A stretch of DNA of 64,000 bases, from NCBI GenBank assembly GCA_016779985.1, contig JADHMP010000009.1:1-64000 (forward strand). Reading direction: 5' to 3'. Both the position numbers and the translations under genes were made by a program. This stretch comes from JADHMP01 sp016779985. GTDB taxonomy: Bacteria > Bacteroidota > Bacteroidia > Flavobacteriales > Flavobacteriaceae. Numbering within the stretch: position 1 is the first letter of the stretch; each line of letters begins with the position of its first letter. Below, in pieces: positions 8,192 through 17,584 of the stretch. Below the pieces are notes generated by a model that was not told where the DNA came from, did not search any database, and saw only the letters and a list, made by a program, of their open reading frames with translations.

Positions 8192-9121
8192 ATGAAATCT
8201 AATTTTTTGTGTTGTGCTCTTGTGCTGTTGTTTTTTGTTTTTCCACAGTTTAACTATGCTTTCCAAATGATGCATAATGGCTCCAAAAAAACATCAGCTA
8301 TAAATTTAACAAAAGGAAATTTTCAAAAAATATATTCATCGCCACTTCCTGAAGAAATAAACTTCTGTGGTGAGAGCGTCCCCCTAAATCAGCCAGATGT
8401 TAGAGAGCGTTTAGATCGAGAGCTATTGGTTAATACCTACTGGCAATCAAATATGATGTTACTCATAAAGCGCGCTAATAAATACTTTCCTGTATTAGAA
8501 AAAATTTTAGTGGAAGAAAAAATTCCTGAAGATTTTAAATACTTGGTAGCTATAGAGAGTGGGTTTTTAAATGCAATCTCGAGTAAGGGAGCTAAAGGGT
8601 TTTGGCAACTTATGCGAGGTACAGCACGTGAATATGGTTTAGAAGTAAATAGCAATGTAGACGAAAGGTATCATTTAGAAAAAGCTACTCGAGTCGCTTG
8701 TCGGTATCTACAAAAAGCAAAAGATCGATTTGGCTCTTGGACACTAGCTGCAGCCGCCTACAATAGGGGTATGTATGGTATTGATCGAGAACTCAAACGG
8801 CAGCAAGTAGATACCTACTACGATCTGCTTTTGGGATATGAAACACAACGATATGTTTTTCGAATTCTAGCTGTTAAGCTAATCATGTCTCAACCCTTTT
8901 CCTACGGTTTTGTTTTAGAAAAAAAGGATCTTTATACTACGCCATTAGTCAGAAAAGTTGGGGTTGATAGCGCAATAACGAACATAGCTACTTTCTCAAA
9001 AAAAATGGGAATTAATCATAAAACTTTGAAATTATATAACCCTTGGTTGCTGGAGAATCATTTAAACAATAAGTCTAGAAAGTATTATGAAATTGCTATT
9101 CCTTCAGAAAAAGAGCGTTAG
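8192..9121 (+). CDS. Exported lytic murein transglycosylase, MltD-like
   Basis: The signal peptide (residues 1 to ~24) precedes a SLT (lysozyme-like) domain spanning about residues 100-240. The catalytic Glu is Glu122 in 'VAIESGF', followed by 'GAKGFWQLM' and 'AAAAYNRG', all standard for family 1 transglycosylases of MltD type that cleave peptidoglycan to anhydro-muropeptides. The C-terminal ~50 residues ('ATFSKKMGINHKTLKLYNPWL') look like a single LysM-type peptidoglycan-binding unit, shorter than the usual two or more repeats. The 3' end overlaps the convergent gene by 4 bp. Confidence 0.87.
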   Translation: MKSNFLCCALVLLFFVFPQFNYAFQMMHNGSKKTSAINLTKGNFQKIYSSPLPEEINFCGESVPLNQPDVRERLDRELLVNTYWQSNMMLLIKRANKYFPVLEKILVEEKIPEDFKYLVAIESGFLNAISSKGAKGFWQLMRGTAREYGLEVNSNVDERYHLEKATRVACRYLQKAKDRFGSWTLAAAAYNRGMYGIDRELKRQQVDTYYDLLLGYETQRYVFRILAVKLIMSQPFSYGFVLEKKDLYTTPLVRKVGVDSAITNIATFSKKMGINHKTLKLYNPWLLENHLNNKSRKYYEIAIPSEKER

Positions 9122-9639
9122 ATTTTTTTCATTTGCTGTTGCATGAGTTTCATTTGGCTGGTCAACATGCCATGTTTATCTAACTTTTTGGCTTCTTGAA
9201 GCAATTGTTGCGCTTCTCTTTTTCTTCTTTTTTGCATCAAAATGCCAGCTAAACTCATTTTTGCCATGGCTTGGTCGTGTTTCATAGACAGCCCTAATTG
9301 TAATGCTTTTTTGAAAAATTTTTCAGCTTTTGTTAAATTTTTCTGAGACTCAAGAATGCCTTGCATATAATTAAAATAACCCTGTTGTTTTCTTACTAAA
9401 CTAGATTCAGGTCTTGAAATTCTACTCAACCATTTGGCGGTGCCATTGAAGTCTTGCTTTCTTAAACGTAAGAAGGCTAAAAATATAATTTCGTTTTTAA
9501 AGTACAGCAAAATGAATAGCCCAGAAAGTGAAAATAACAAAATACCATTGCCTATATAATTGTCATAAAATAAATACGAAGAGTAGCCTATGCAAAGTGC
9601 CGCTAATACAAGTTTGATGTTTTTAGAAAACATGTTCAT
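9118..9639 (-). CDS. Membrane protein with TPR-like cytosolic domain
   Basis: A 173-residue protein starting at the ATG at 9639 (another in-frame ATG lies at 9633). Two hydrophobic helices at about residues 9-25 and 31-52 form a hairpin. The rest is alpha-helical with TPR-like periodicity ('YFNYMQGILESQKNLTKAEKFFKKALQLGL' region and 'MSLAGILMQKRRKREAQQLL'). The tail is rich in Lys, Gln and Met. Function unknown; probably a scaffold at the inner membrane. Placement between the transglycosylase and rpmH gives no firm clue. Confidence 0.65.
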   Translation of the reverse strand: MNMFSKNIKLVLAALCIGYSSYLFYDNYIGNGILLFSLSGLFILLYFKNEIIFLAFLRLRKQDFNGTAKWLSRISRPESSLVRKQQGYFNYMQGILESQKNLTKAEKFFKKALQLGLSMKHDQAMAKMSLAGILMQKRRKREAQQLLQEAKKLDKHGMLTSQMKLMQQQMKKI

Positions 9640-9689
9640 CAATTTTGTTCAAATATAGAAAAAACAATAGCTAAATGTTCAAAATCGAA

Positions 9690-9720
9690 TTTGTAGGTGA
9701 AAAAACTTATCGTATATTTG
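9690..9720 (+). promoter_or_regulatory. Bacteroidota-type promoter for rpmH
   Basis: TTTG at 9690-9693, a 19-base spacer and TATATTTG at 9713-9720 match the -33/-7 consensus exactly. The -7 box ends 32 bases before the rpmH ATG. Confidence 0.8.
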
Positions 9721-9752
9721 CTCGATTTTAAAGCCAGCTATACCTTAAAATT

Positions 9753-9911
9753 ATGAAAAGAACATTCCAACCGTCAAGAAGGAAAAGAAGAAACAAACAC
9801 GGTTTCAGAGAACGCATGGCCTCTGCAAACGGCAGAAAAGTGTTAGCAGCTAGAAGGTCAAAAGGAAGAAAAAAACTATCAGTTTCTGCAGAACCCCGCC
9901 ACAAGAAATAA
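9753..9911 (+). CDS. rpmH: 50S ribosomal protein L34
   Basis: A 52-residue, strongly basic protein beginning MKRTFQPSRRKRRNKHGF and continuing 'RMASANGRKVLAARRSKGRKKL', the invariant L34 core. The C-terminal extension 'SVSAEPRHKK' is typical of Bacteroidota L34. It is a component of the large ribosomal subunit. It is flanked by a consensus promoter and a hairpin terminator, so it is transcribed alone, not with rnpA or yidC as in many bacteria. Confidence 0.96.
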   Translation: MKRTFQPSRRKRRNKHGFRERMASANGRKVLAARRSKGRKKLSVSAEPRHKK

Positions 9912-9932
9912 ATGATCGACCCATCAAATAGT

Positions 9933-9966
9933 AAGGTGTTATTTTTTAAAATAGCACCTTTTTTTT
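9933..9966 (+). terminator. Rho-independent terminator of rpmH
   Basis: AAGGTGTTAT pairs with ATAGCACCTT (one G-U pair) around an A/T-rich loop, and an eight-T run follows. It lies 21 bases after the rpmH stop. Confidence 0.9.
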
Positions 9967-9993
9967 ATATTCACATACCTATATTATTTGACT

Positions 9994-12843
9994 ATGCCGA
10001 AAGCTAAATCTCTTCAAAGTGTTTTAATAATTGGTTCAGGACCAATCATCATTGGGCAAGCGTGTGAATTTGATTATTCAGGTTCTCAAGCCTTGAGATC
10101 TCTTAGAGAAGATGGAATTGAAACCGTATTGATAAATTCCAATCCAGCCACCATCATGACCGATCCTTCTATGGCAGATCATGTTTATCTGAAACCTCTA
10201 ACTACAAAATCGATTGTTGAGATTTTAAAAAAACATCCTGTTGATGCGGTACTACCAACAATGGGGGGACAAACAGCTCTAAATCTTTGTATTGAAGCAG
10301 ACGATAAAGGCATCTGGAAAGATTTTGATGTAGAGATTATTGGGGTGGATATAGACGCCATCCAAATCACTGAAGATCGCGAAAAGTTTAAAAAATTAAT
10401 GAATGATATTGCTATACCTGTGGCACCTGCAGATACAGCAAACTCCTTTTTGAAAGGAAAAGAAATTGCTCAAAAATACGGTTTTCCTCTTGTTATTCGC
10501 CCATCTTTTACGTTAGGAGGAACGGGTGCTTCTTTTGTTCACGAGGCTAAAGATTTTGACACTCTTTTAACCAGAGGACTTGAAGCTTCACCAATACATG
10601 AAGTGTTGATCGATAAGGCTCTTTTGGGTTGGAAAGAATATGAATTGGAACTCCTTAGAGATAAAAACGACAATGTAGTTATTATTTGTACTATTGAAAA
10701 TATGGATCCGATGGGTATTCATACAGGAGACTCCATTACTGTGGCTCCTGCTATGACCCTCTCTGACAGAACCTACCAAAGGATGCGTGACATGGCTATT
10801 AAAATGATGCGCAGTATAGGAGATTTTGCTGGTGGCTGCAATGTTCAATTTGCCGTTAGCCCTGACGAAAAAGAAGACATTATTGCGATAGAAATTAATC
10901 CTAGGGTTTCTCGTTCATCTGCTTTAGCATCCAAGGCAACAGGTTATCCGATTGCTAAAATTGCAGCTAAATTGGCCATTGGTTATACCCTAGATGAATT
11001 AGATAATCAAATCACAAAATCAACTTCCGCTCTTTTTGAGCCCTCTTTAGATTATGTAATTGTTAAAATACCAAGATGGAATTTTGATAAATTCGAAGGC
11101 TCAGACAGAACCTTGGGGCTACAAATGAAATCAGTAGGTGAGGTGATGGGTATTGGCCGTTCTTTTCAAGAGGCTCTTCACAAAGCGACCCAGTCACTAG
11201 AAGTGAAGCGAAATGGTTTGGGAGCTGATGGGAAAGGCTACACTGAATATGATTTGATTCTAAAAAAATTAGCCCAAGCTAGTTGGGATAGAGTTTTTGT
11301 TCTCTATGATGCAATTAGTTTAGGGATACCCCTAAAGCGTATTTATGAAATTACAAAAATTGACATGTGGTTTTTAAAACAATATGAAGAATTATTTTTG
11401 TTAGAAAAAGCAATAACGGAACATTCCCTAGAGACACTTCCTGAGGCTCTCTTTTTAGAAGCAAAGCAAAAGGGTTTTGCTGACCGGCAAGTGGCGCATA
11501 TGCTTGACTGTATGGAGAGTGATGTCTATGCCTTAAGGAATAAAATGGGGATTGAGCGAGTTTATAAGTTAGTTGATACCTGCGCGGCAGAATTTGCTGC
11601 ACAAACTCCTTACTATTATTCAACTTTTGAAGCCAAAATGCAATTGCCAGGAGAAGAGGCGGTTAGTGAAAATGAAAGTGAAGTATCTGACAAGAAAAAA
11701 ATTGTGGTTCTAGGGTCTGGTCCTAACCGCATAGGACAAGGGATAGAATTTGATTATTGTTGCGTCCATGGCGTATTAGCCTCTAGCGAATGTGGATATG
11801 AAACCATCATGATCAATTGTAATCCAGAAACTGTTTCTACTGATTTTGACACGGCAGACAAGCTCTATTTTGAACCAGTCTTTTGGGAACATATTTATGA
11901 TATCATTATGCATGAAAAGCCAGAAGGGGTCATTGTTCAATTAGGAGGTCAAACAGCGCTTAAGCTTGCTGAAAAATTAGACCGTTATGGAATAAAAATT
12001 ATAGGAACAAGTTTTCAATCTTTGGATTTAGCAGAAGATCGAGGCAACTTTTCGACCCTACTCAAAAATAACAATATACCTTATCCAGAATTTGGAGTTG
12101 CTCAAACGGCTGACGAAGCACTTGCTCTGGCCGACCAGTTGGATTTTCCAATCCTGGTCCGTCCGTCTTATGTCTTAGGGGGGCAGGGAATGAAAATTGT
12201 TATTAACAAAGAAGATTTAGAAGCCCATGTGGTGGATCTTTTACAAAAAATCCCTAATAATAAGTTGTTGTTAGACCACTATTTAGATGGTGCCATTGAA
12301 GCAGAAGCTGACGCAATTTGTGATGGTGAAAATGTCTATATCATTGGTATTATGGAACATATTGAACCCTGTGGAATTCACTCAGGAGATTCAAATGCAA
12401 CACTTCCTGTTTTTAATTTGGGTGAATTTGTTTTACAGCAAATTAAAGATCATACCAAGAAAATCGCACTTGCACTAAACACGGTTGGGCTAATCAATAT
12501 TCAATATGCTGTTAAAGAAGACAAAGTTTATGTCATAGAAGCCAATCCTCGTGCATCGAGAACAGTTCCCTTTATAGCAAAAGCATATAAGGAACCCTAT
12601 GTTAATTTTGCTACAAAAGTTATGTTGGGAAAAAATAAAGTAACAGATTTCACATTCAAACCTGAATTAGAGGGATATGCAATCAAACAGCCTGTTTTTT
12701 CATTTAACAAATTTCCTAATGTGAATAAGCAGCTTGGCCCTGAAATGAAAAGTACTGGTGAAAGCATCCTTTTTATTGATAGCCTGAAAGAAGATGAATT
12801 TTATGATCTTTATGCTCGTAGAAAGATGTATCTGACAAAATAA
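9994..12843 (+). CDS. carB: Carbamoyl-phosphate synthase large subunit, short form
   Basis: Makes carbamoyl phosphate from ammonia, bicarbonate and two ATP for pyrimidine and arginine synthesis, with the CarA glutaminase (not in this window). Both ATP-grasp halves are present: the first opens with 'SVLIIGSGPIIIGQACEFDYSG', the second near residue 570 with 'VVLGSGPNRIGQGIEFDYCC'. Each half carries its 'EINPRVSRSSAL' or 'EANPRASRTVPF' metal-site motif. The protein stops at ~949 residues after 'STGESILFIDSL', so the C-terminal MGS-like allosteric domain of the ~1070-residue E. coli enzyme is missing. The ATG at 9994 gives MPKAKS, the family start. Confidence 0.95.
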   Translation: MPKAKSLQSVLIIGSGPIIIGQACEFDYSGSQALRSLREDGIETVLINSNPATIMTDPSMADHVYLKPLTTKSIVEILKKHPVDAVLPTMGGQTALNLCIEADDKGIWKDFDVEIIGVDIDAIQITEDREKFKKLMNDIAIPVAPADTANSFLKGKEIAQKYGFPLVIRPSFTLGGTGASFVHEAKDFDTLLTRGLEASPIHEVLIDKALLGWKEYELELLRDKNDNVVIICTIENMDPMGIHTGDSITVAPAMTLSDRTYQRMRDMAIKMMRSIGDFAGGCNVQFAVSPDEKEDIIAIEINPRVSRSSALASKATGYPIAKIAAKLAIGYTLDELDNQITKSTSALFEPSLDYVIVKIPRWNFDKFEGSDRTLGLQMKSVGEVMGIGRSFQEALHKATQSLEVKRNGLGADGKGYTEYDLILKKLAQASWDRVFVLYDAISLGIPLKRIYEITKIDMWFLKQYEELFLLEKAITEHSLETLPEALFLEAKQKGFADRQVAHMLDCMESDVYALRNKMGIERVYKLVDTCAAEFAAQTPYYYSTFEAKMQLPGEEAVSENESEVSDKKKIVVLGSGPNRIGQGIEFDYCCVHGVLASSECGYETIMINCNPETVSTDFDTADKLYFEPVFWEHIYDIIMHEKPEGVIVQLGGQTALKLAEKLDRYGIKIIGTSFQSLDLAEDRGNFSTLLKNNNIPYPEFGVAQTADEALALADQLDFPILVRPSYVLGGQGMKIVINKEDLEAHVVDLLQKIPNNKLLLDHYLDGAIEAEADAICDGENVYIIGIMEHIEPCGIHSGDSNATLPVFNLGEFVLQQIKDHTKKIALALNTVGLINIQYAVKEDKVYVIEANPRASRTVPFIAKAYKEPYVNFATKVMLGKNKVTDFTFKPELEGYAIKQPVFSFNKFPNVNKQLGPEMKSTGESILFIDSLKEDEFYDLYARRKMYLTK

Positions 12844-12872
12844 TTTTTTTAACTTTACTCTTTAAATAAAAT

Positions 12873-13367
12873 ATGCAACGCTATAAGAATATGTCGGTAT
12901 TTCCGGTATTGGGGATTATAGCCTTAGCTTTAATTACAAGGTTGATGCCGCACCCCCCAAATTTCGCACCCATCACAGGAATTGCGCTCTTCTCTGGCGC
13001 TTACTTTTCTGATAAACGGTGGGCACTTATCCTACCAATCGTTTGCTTATTTATAACTGATGTTTTTTTAGGCTTTCACAGTTTGATGGTAGTTATTTAT
13101 GGAAGTTTTCTTTGTATAACCGCCGTTTCACTTTTTTTGAATAAGATTACTCTTTGGACTGTGGTAGGAGCTTCTTTATTCTTTTTTGTGGTTTCTAATT
13201 TTGGTGTTTGGTATCTCTACTACCCGCATACATGGGAAGGACTCGTTCAATGTTATGTATTGGCCCTTCCATTTTATGGCAATTCGCTGGCTGGTGATCT
13301 GTTTTATACTGCTTTTCTTTTTTGGACCACTGAAAAATTATCATCATTAAATTATCGGTTAATCTAA
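12873..13367 (+). CDS. DUF6580-like putative membrane transport protein
   Basis: A 164-residue integral membrane protein with five to six hydrophobic helices and very few charges. The opening 'LALITRLMPHPPNFAPITGIALFSGAYF' with its proline/asparagine-rich re-entrant-looking loop and 'LPIVCLFITDVFLGFH' are typical of DUF6580, a family that resembles the substrate-binding S components of ECF vitamin transporters. It ends 20 bp before the cobalamin riboswitch that controls the BtuB-like receptor, so a role in B12 or precursor uptake is possible. The gene itself lies upstream of the riboswitch, so it is not directly under its control. Confidence 0.7.
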   Translation: MQRYKNMSVFPVLGIIALALITRLMPHPPNFAPITGIALFSGAYFSDKRWALILPIVCLFITDVFLGFHSLMVVIYGSFLCITAVSLFLNKITLWTVVGASLFFFVVSNFGVWYLYYPHTWEGLVQCYVLALPFYGNSLAGDLFYTAFLFWTTEKLSSLNYRLI

Positions 13368-13387
13368 ATAATTATTAATTTTGATTT

Positions 13388-13552
13388 GAAAGGTGCTTCG
13401 CGTTGAAGAGAATAGGGAATTTGGTTAAAATCCAAAACTGTATCCGCAACTGTAAGCTTAGTTTTTAAATACTTTTATTGAATTCTTTTGCCACTGTCTA
13501 TTTCGAGATGGGAAGGTCAATAAAAGATGCAAGTCAGGAGACCTGCCTTTCA
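13388..13552 (+). promoter_or_regulatory. Cobalamin (AdoCbl) riboswitch
   Basis: The conserved blocks occur in order: 'AAAGGTGCTT', 'GAAGAGAATAGGGAA', a short paired arm (TTGGTT/AATCCAA), 'ACTGTATCCGCAACTGTAA', then 'GCCACTG', 'GGGAAGG' and the B12-box-like end 'AGTCAGGAGACCTGCC' at 13532-13547. It lies 43 bases before the ATG of a TonB-dependent receptor. The family binds coenzyme B12 and shuts off expression of cobalamin uptake or synthesis genes. Confidence 0.95.
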
Positions 13553-13594
13553 TAACCTACTTTGTTCCGGGAATAGAACAAAAAAAAAAATTTA

Positions 13595-15457
13595 ATGAAA
13601 CTTTTTGTTAGTTTATTTCTAATGCTTTTGCATTGCTCCTTGTTTGCCATTCAAAATTCTGTCAAGCAAGACTCTTTGGTTAGTAACCCCAATACCCAAA
13701 AACTTGAAGAGGTCATAATTACAGACAGCAAATTTCCAATGAAACGTTCCCAATCAGGAAAATTAATCAAAAAAATTAATCGAGAAGAGATTGCTGGTTT
13801 TCAAGGATACGATTTAAGTGACTTACTGGCGGCTGCAGCTGGTATTGAGGTTATTGGTAATGGTCTTTATCCAGGGCAAAACAAAACAATTTCTTTACGT
13901 GGCGGTAGAAATCGAAATGTTCTGATTTTGATTGATGGTGTTCGTGTATCAGACCCCTCACGAATTGATAATGATTTTGATATTAATTTTTTGCCTCTTT
14001 CTGGCATTGAATCCATTGAAATAATGAAGGGAGCTTCTAGTACACTCTATGGTAGTGCAGCAGCTACGGGGGTAGTAAATATCAAAACGATGCCTTTTGA
14101 AGAAGGTTTTCGTGGGAGTGTGCAATCTAGTGTTGGCTCTTTAGGAGCTCAAGACCAAAAGAGAAATAGCTTAAATCGTTTCCAAAATAGTATCACTTTA
14201 CAGAGAGGAACTAAAAAATGGGGTTTTTCACTTCAAGCCTCTCATTTTAATGCCAATGGAATGAGTGCTGTTATAGGAAAAGAAGACGACCCCTTTCTTC
14301 GCTATCAATGGGAATTGAAAATAAAAAACGAGACCACTGAAAAATTCAATTGGAGTATGGCTTTTAGTCAACATAATATTGAATCAGAATACGACAATAG
14401 TTTTCCTATTTCAGATGCCTCATTTGAATTATTTACAGAAATGGATCGGTTTCATTTCAATAGTGATTATCAATTTGATGAAGGAAAATTATCATTAAGA
14501 ACAGGGTATCAAAAATCGAGAAGAAATTTTAAAAGTGACTATCCCTTTGAAACGATAAGCGAAAACACAAGTGTTGATTTATTTCATACGAGGAATTTTA
14601 ATGATAAATATTTTACAGTTATAGGACTACAGTGGCAAAATAATTTTGCTGCCTTTGAGACTTCTCCAAACAGCCATCAAACTGATTTATATGCCAATAT
14701 AGTGTCTCGGTTCACAGAACGGTTCAGAATAAACTCTGGATTACGATGGAATCGTCATAGTACCTATAAAAATCATTTTACTTATAGTTTCAATCCCTCC
14801 TTGACCCTCACTAAAAAAGAGCAGACCGAAATAAAACTTTTAGGCGCTATGAGTAGTGCATTTATTGCCCCTAGTTTGTATCAATTATTTGATTCTTACT
14901 CTGGAAATAAAGATTTATTACCAGAAGAAAATCAATCATTTGAAATTGGAAGCGCCCTAAGCTCTTCATGGGTTAGTGGGTCATTGCTCTATTTTGGTCG
15001 TTTAGAAAACTCGGCCTTACTCTACGATCTTGTTTCGTATCGATATGAAAATGGGCCTGATGAATTGTGGTATGAAGGAATAGAAGTTGACTTTCAAGCC
15101 AGTTTAGCTAAAAATTTCGACTTACATTTTCAATATACCTTCGTAACAACACCCACTGGAGATTTGCGTTATCTACCCAAAAATGCCACCCAAACAAGGT
15201 TGCAATATAATTTAAATGACAAGTCACAAATCCATCTCAATTTTAGTACAAAAGGAAAGCGTTTGGCACTAGATTCTACTACTTTTTTAGAGGACTATCA
15301 ACTGTTAGATATTCGATTTCAAAAAGAGATTCCTAGATGGAGACTAAATATTAATGCAAGCATAACCAATTTACTCAACTCTGATTATATCCAAATTGAG
15401 GGGTATGCTACAAGAGGTAGAAACTTTTTGGTAGGTTTACGTTATTCTTTTATGTGA
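13595..15457 (+). CDS. btuB: TonB-dependent outer-membrane receptor, BtuB-like cobalamin transporter
   Basis: A 620-residue protein with a signal peptide (residues 1-19, ending 'SLFA'), a TonB-box region ('LEEVIITDSKF'), a plug domain (~45-155, with 'ISLRGGRNRNVLILIDGVRVSDP' and 'IEIMKGASSTLYGSAAATGVVNI'), and a beta-barrel ending in '...GRNFLVGLRYSFM' with an aromatic-hydrophobic last strand. The substrate is assigned from the cobalamin riboswitch immediately upstream; the size is close to E. coli BtuB (614 residues). The 3' end overlaps the convergent S41 protease gene by 16 bp. Confidence 0.9.
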   Translation: MKLFVSLFLMLLHCSLFAIQNSVKQDSLVSNPNTQKLEEVIITDSKFPMKRSQSGKLIKKINREEIAGFQGYDLSDLLAAAAGIEVIGNGLYPGQNKTISLRGGRNRNVLILIDGVRVSDPSRIDNDFDINFLPLSGIESIEIMKGASSTLYGSAAATGVVNIKTMPFEEGFRGSVQSSVGSLGAQDQKRNSLNRFQNSITLQRGTKKWGFSLQASHFNANGMSAVIGKEDDPFLRYQWELKIKNETTEKFNWSMAFSQHNIESEYDNSFPISDASFELFTEMDRFHFNSDYQFDEGKLSLRTGYQKSRRNFKSDYPFETISENTSVDLFHTRNFNDKYFTVIGLQWQNNFAAFETSPNSHQTDLYANIVSRFTERFRINSGLRWNRHSTYKNHFTYSFNPSLTLTKKEQTEIKLLGAMSSAFIAPSLYQLFDSYSGNKDLLPEENQSFEIGSALSSSWVSGSLLYFGRLENSALLYDLVSYRYENGPDELWYEGIEVDFQASLAKNFDLHFQYTFVTTPTGDLRYLPKNATQTRLQYNLNDKSQIHLNFSTKGKRLALDSTTFLEDYQLLDIRFQKEIPRWRLNINASITNLLNSDYIQIEGYATRGRNFLVGLRYSFM

Positions 15458-16947
15458 AAGCGAAAGTCAATTCTTTCATCTAAAAGAATTTGACGCTTTT
15501 CTTTTAAAGGATCTAGAACTTGGTATTCAGTGTTCCATTGAGCGGGCTGTGGGCGAAATTTGTCTGTTGTCGAAAGTTCGCTAAGGGCTGCTTGAAGAAA
15601 AGGTTCTTGTTTATTTCCCAATGGTTTTAGGTCAGAAATATCCTCCTGCAGTTCAATATCTGGTTGTAGACCATCTGCATAGTCAGCAAAGCCGTCTTTG
15701 TTGGAAATTTTAAATACGATGGGTAGCATAACATATTTGTGATCAGGGTTTTTTGTTCCATTGTTGTCAATATAATCATAGACTAAAATGGAACCGACAT
15801 TTTTGCCAATAGTTGCTTCACCAATAACAACAACATCTATATAGGGTTCTAAGCCATTTATGATCAATTCACTAGCAGAGGCTGTTTCTCTAGTAGTCAG
15901 AACAAAAAGGCGGTTGAGGTTTAGACTATTTATTGAGGAACCCTCATTGATTTGATTGGTAAATAAATCAGTGATACTCTCTGGATTACGTTCTGCCCAA
16001 TAGGCATCAAGTTTAGAATTCCATTTTTGTTTAGCGAACACGTCTCCAGTGAATTGTCCTGTAATCATGGAAGCTAAATTAATGCAATTGTCGACTGACC
16101 CACCTCCATTGTACCGAAGGTCAAGCACAAGTTCTGTTATCCCAGCACTCTGAAAACGCCCGAAAACCTCATTTAAACTTTCATTGGCTCTCGCTAAAAA
16201 TTGATTATACATTAGGTAGCCTACCTGCGTTCCATCAATATCAAAGACTTCCTCTTTTTGTATTGGATTACTTTCGAAATTTTCAACTTTCGTTAGACTC
16301 ACACTCTCACCATTTTCCTCAAGGGTTCCCTCCACAATATCTGCCATGTTGAGAGTATATTCTAAATTATCACTGTATAGTAAATCAATATAATTGTTGA
16401 CAGTGAGGGTGTTTCCATTTACACCAACAAAAAAATCTCCACGTTCAATATTTTTTGAAGCCGCATCAGATCCTTCTAAAATATATTTTACATATCCAAT
16501 AACTTCATCACAATCGCTACAAGCACGTATTAAAGAAAATTCTAACCCATTGCTGGCTTGTGTCCCGTCTAGTACTTGATTAAATTCATCATAGTCTTGA
16601 CTTAATACACTAAAGCGGTCCTCTTCGTGCTTTAAACTTCTAAAAAAAACTTCAGGGTCTGGGTTTTGATTAATAAATTCTGCATAAGTTCTTTCATCAT
16701 TGAGTTTGCTATCGGCTAATTCAGGAACACTTGTTTGCCAATAATAAAAATAATTGAGCCCTTGCCATATATAGTCACTTACTTGCAAATCATCCTCCAG
16801 ACTAATGGCTACATCGTCTGCATCCAGATTAGTGCCTGATGTATCTATTATTGGAGTTTCTACTTCTGCTTCTTTTGAGCAATTTTCTAGTGAGAAAATT
16901 AAAAATGTCAAAAAGACTATTCTGATCATTTGTGAGAACTTTTTCAT
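15442..16947 (-). CDS. S41 family peptidase lipoprotein (C-terminal processing protease type)
   Basis: From the ATG at 16947 the protein has 501 residues. A leader ending 'FSLENC' gives lipid Cys23. Then come a PDZ-like stretch (about residues 130-220), and an S41 domain containing 'LVLDLRYNGGGSVDN', the nucleophile motif 'RETASASELI' (Ser near 357) and 'GEATIGKNVG' with the catalytic-type Lys near 382. These serine proteases cut exported proteins near the C-terminus. The position of the domain behind a lipid anchor suggests a periplasm-facing enzyme. Its substrate is unknown. Confidence 0.88.
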   Translation of the reverse strand: MKKFSQMIRIVFLTFLIFSLENCSKEAEVETPIIDTSGTNLDADDVAISLEDDLQVSDYIWQGLNYFYYWQTSVPELADSKLNDERTYAEFINQNPDPEVFFRSLKHEEDRFSVLSQDYDEFNQVLDGTQASNGLEFSLIRACSDCDEVIGYVKYILEGSDAASKNIERGDFFVGVNGNTLTVNNYIDLLYSDNLEYTLNMADIVEGTLEENGESVSLTKVENFESNPIQKEEVFDIDGTQVGYLMYNQFLARANESLNEVFGRFQSAGITELVLDLRYNGGGSVDNCINLASMITGQFTGDVFAKQKWNSKLDAYWAERNPESITDLFTNQINEGSSINSLNLNRLFVLTTRETASASELIINGLEPYIDVVVIGEATIGKNVGSILVYDYIDNNGTKNPDHKYVMLPIVFKISNKDGFADYADGLQPDIELQEDISDLKPLGNKQEPFLQAALSELSTTDKFRPQPAQWNTEYQVLDPLKEKRQILLDERIDFRFHIKE

Positions 16948-17068
16948 AAGCAATTTTTAACATTAGATAAGCAAGTAAAAGTATAAAATCAAAATTAGTT
17001 ATTTTTATTTTTTGTAGATGTTGTTACAAAAGTTCAACAGACTCGTCTGATAAGTAGATTAACATTAT

Positions 17069-17584
17069 ATGCAATTGACCCTAAGTCAGTCATTTTTAAA
17101 TGAACTTCTTCCTATAAAAGATAAGCTTTATAGGATAGCAAAACGTTTATTAATTTCTAAGGAAGAGGCAGAAGATGCAACTCAGGAAATTATATCTAAG
17201 TTGTGGCAAATGGGAGAAGAAAATCGATCTAAATTTAAGAATTTAGAAGCCTACAGTATCACTATGATCAAGAACTATTGTTTTGATATTTTGAAATCTA
17301 AACAAGTAAAAAATACTACCAATGAGTATCCCCAAATTCCAGATAAAGCCTCGTTGAGTAGAACATTAGAGTATGTTGATGCACACCAATGGGTCTCTAA
17401 AATAATCAATAAGCTCCCAAAAAAAGAGCGTATAATTGTACAGTTGAGAGATGTTGAGCAATGTAGTTTTAAAGAAATAAGTAAAATAATGGAAGTTCCT
17501 GAGACAACAGTTAGAGTCTATTTGTCTCGAGCCAGATATAAAATTAGAAAGGAATTCCAAAAAATTGATGAGTATGGATTATGA
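17069..17584 (+). CDS. ECF-type RNA polymerase sigma-70 factor
   Basis: A 171-residue protein with region 2 ('LYRIAKRLLISKEEAEDATQEIISKLW', about residues 20-46, and the DNA-melting/-10-reading helices after it) and region 4 ('LPKKERIIVQLRDVEQCSFKEISKIMEVPETTVRVYLSRAR', about 117-157). The C-terminal helix-turn-helix would read the -35 box. Regions 1 and 3 are absent, as in extracytoplasmic-function sigma factors. The next two genes overlap it or each other (17574 and 18005), which points to one operon encoding the sigma factor, a putative membrane anti-sigma and an exported DUF4252 protein. Confidence 0.92.
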   Translation: MQLTLSQSFLNELLPIKDKLYRIAKRLLISKEEAEDATQEIISKLWQMGEENRSKFKNLEAYSITMIKNYCFDILKSKQVKNTTNEYPQIPDKASLSRTLEYVDAHQWVSKIINKLPKKERIIVQLRDVEQCSFKEISKIMEVPETTVRVYLSRARYKIRKEFQKIDEYGL

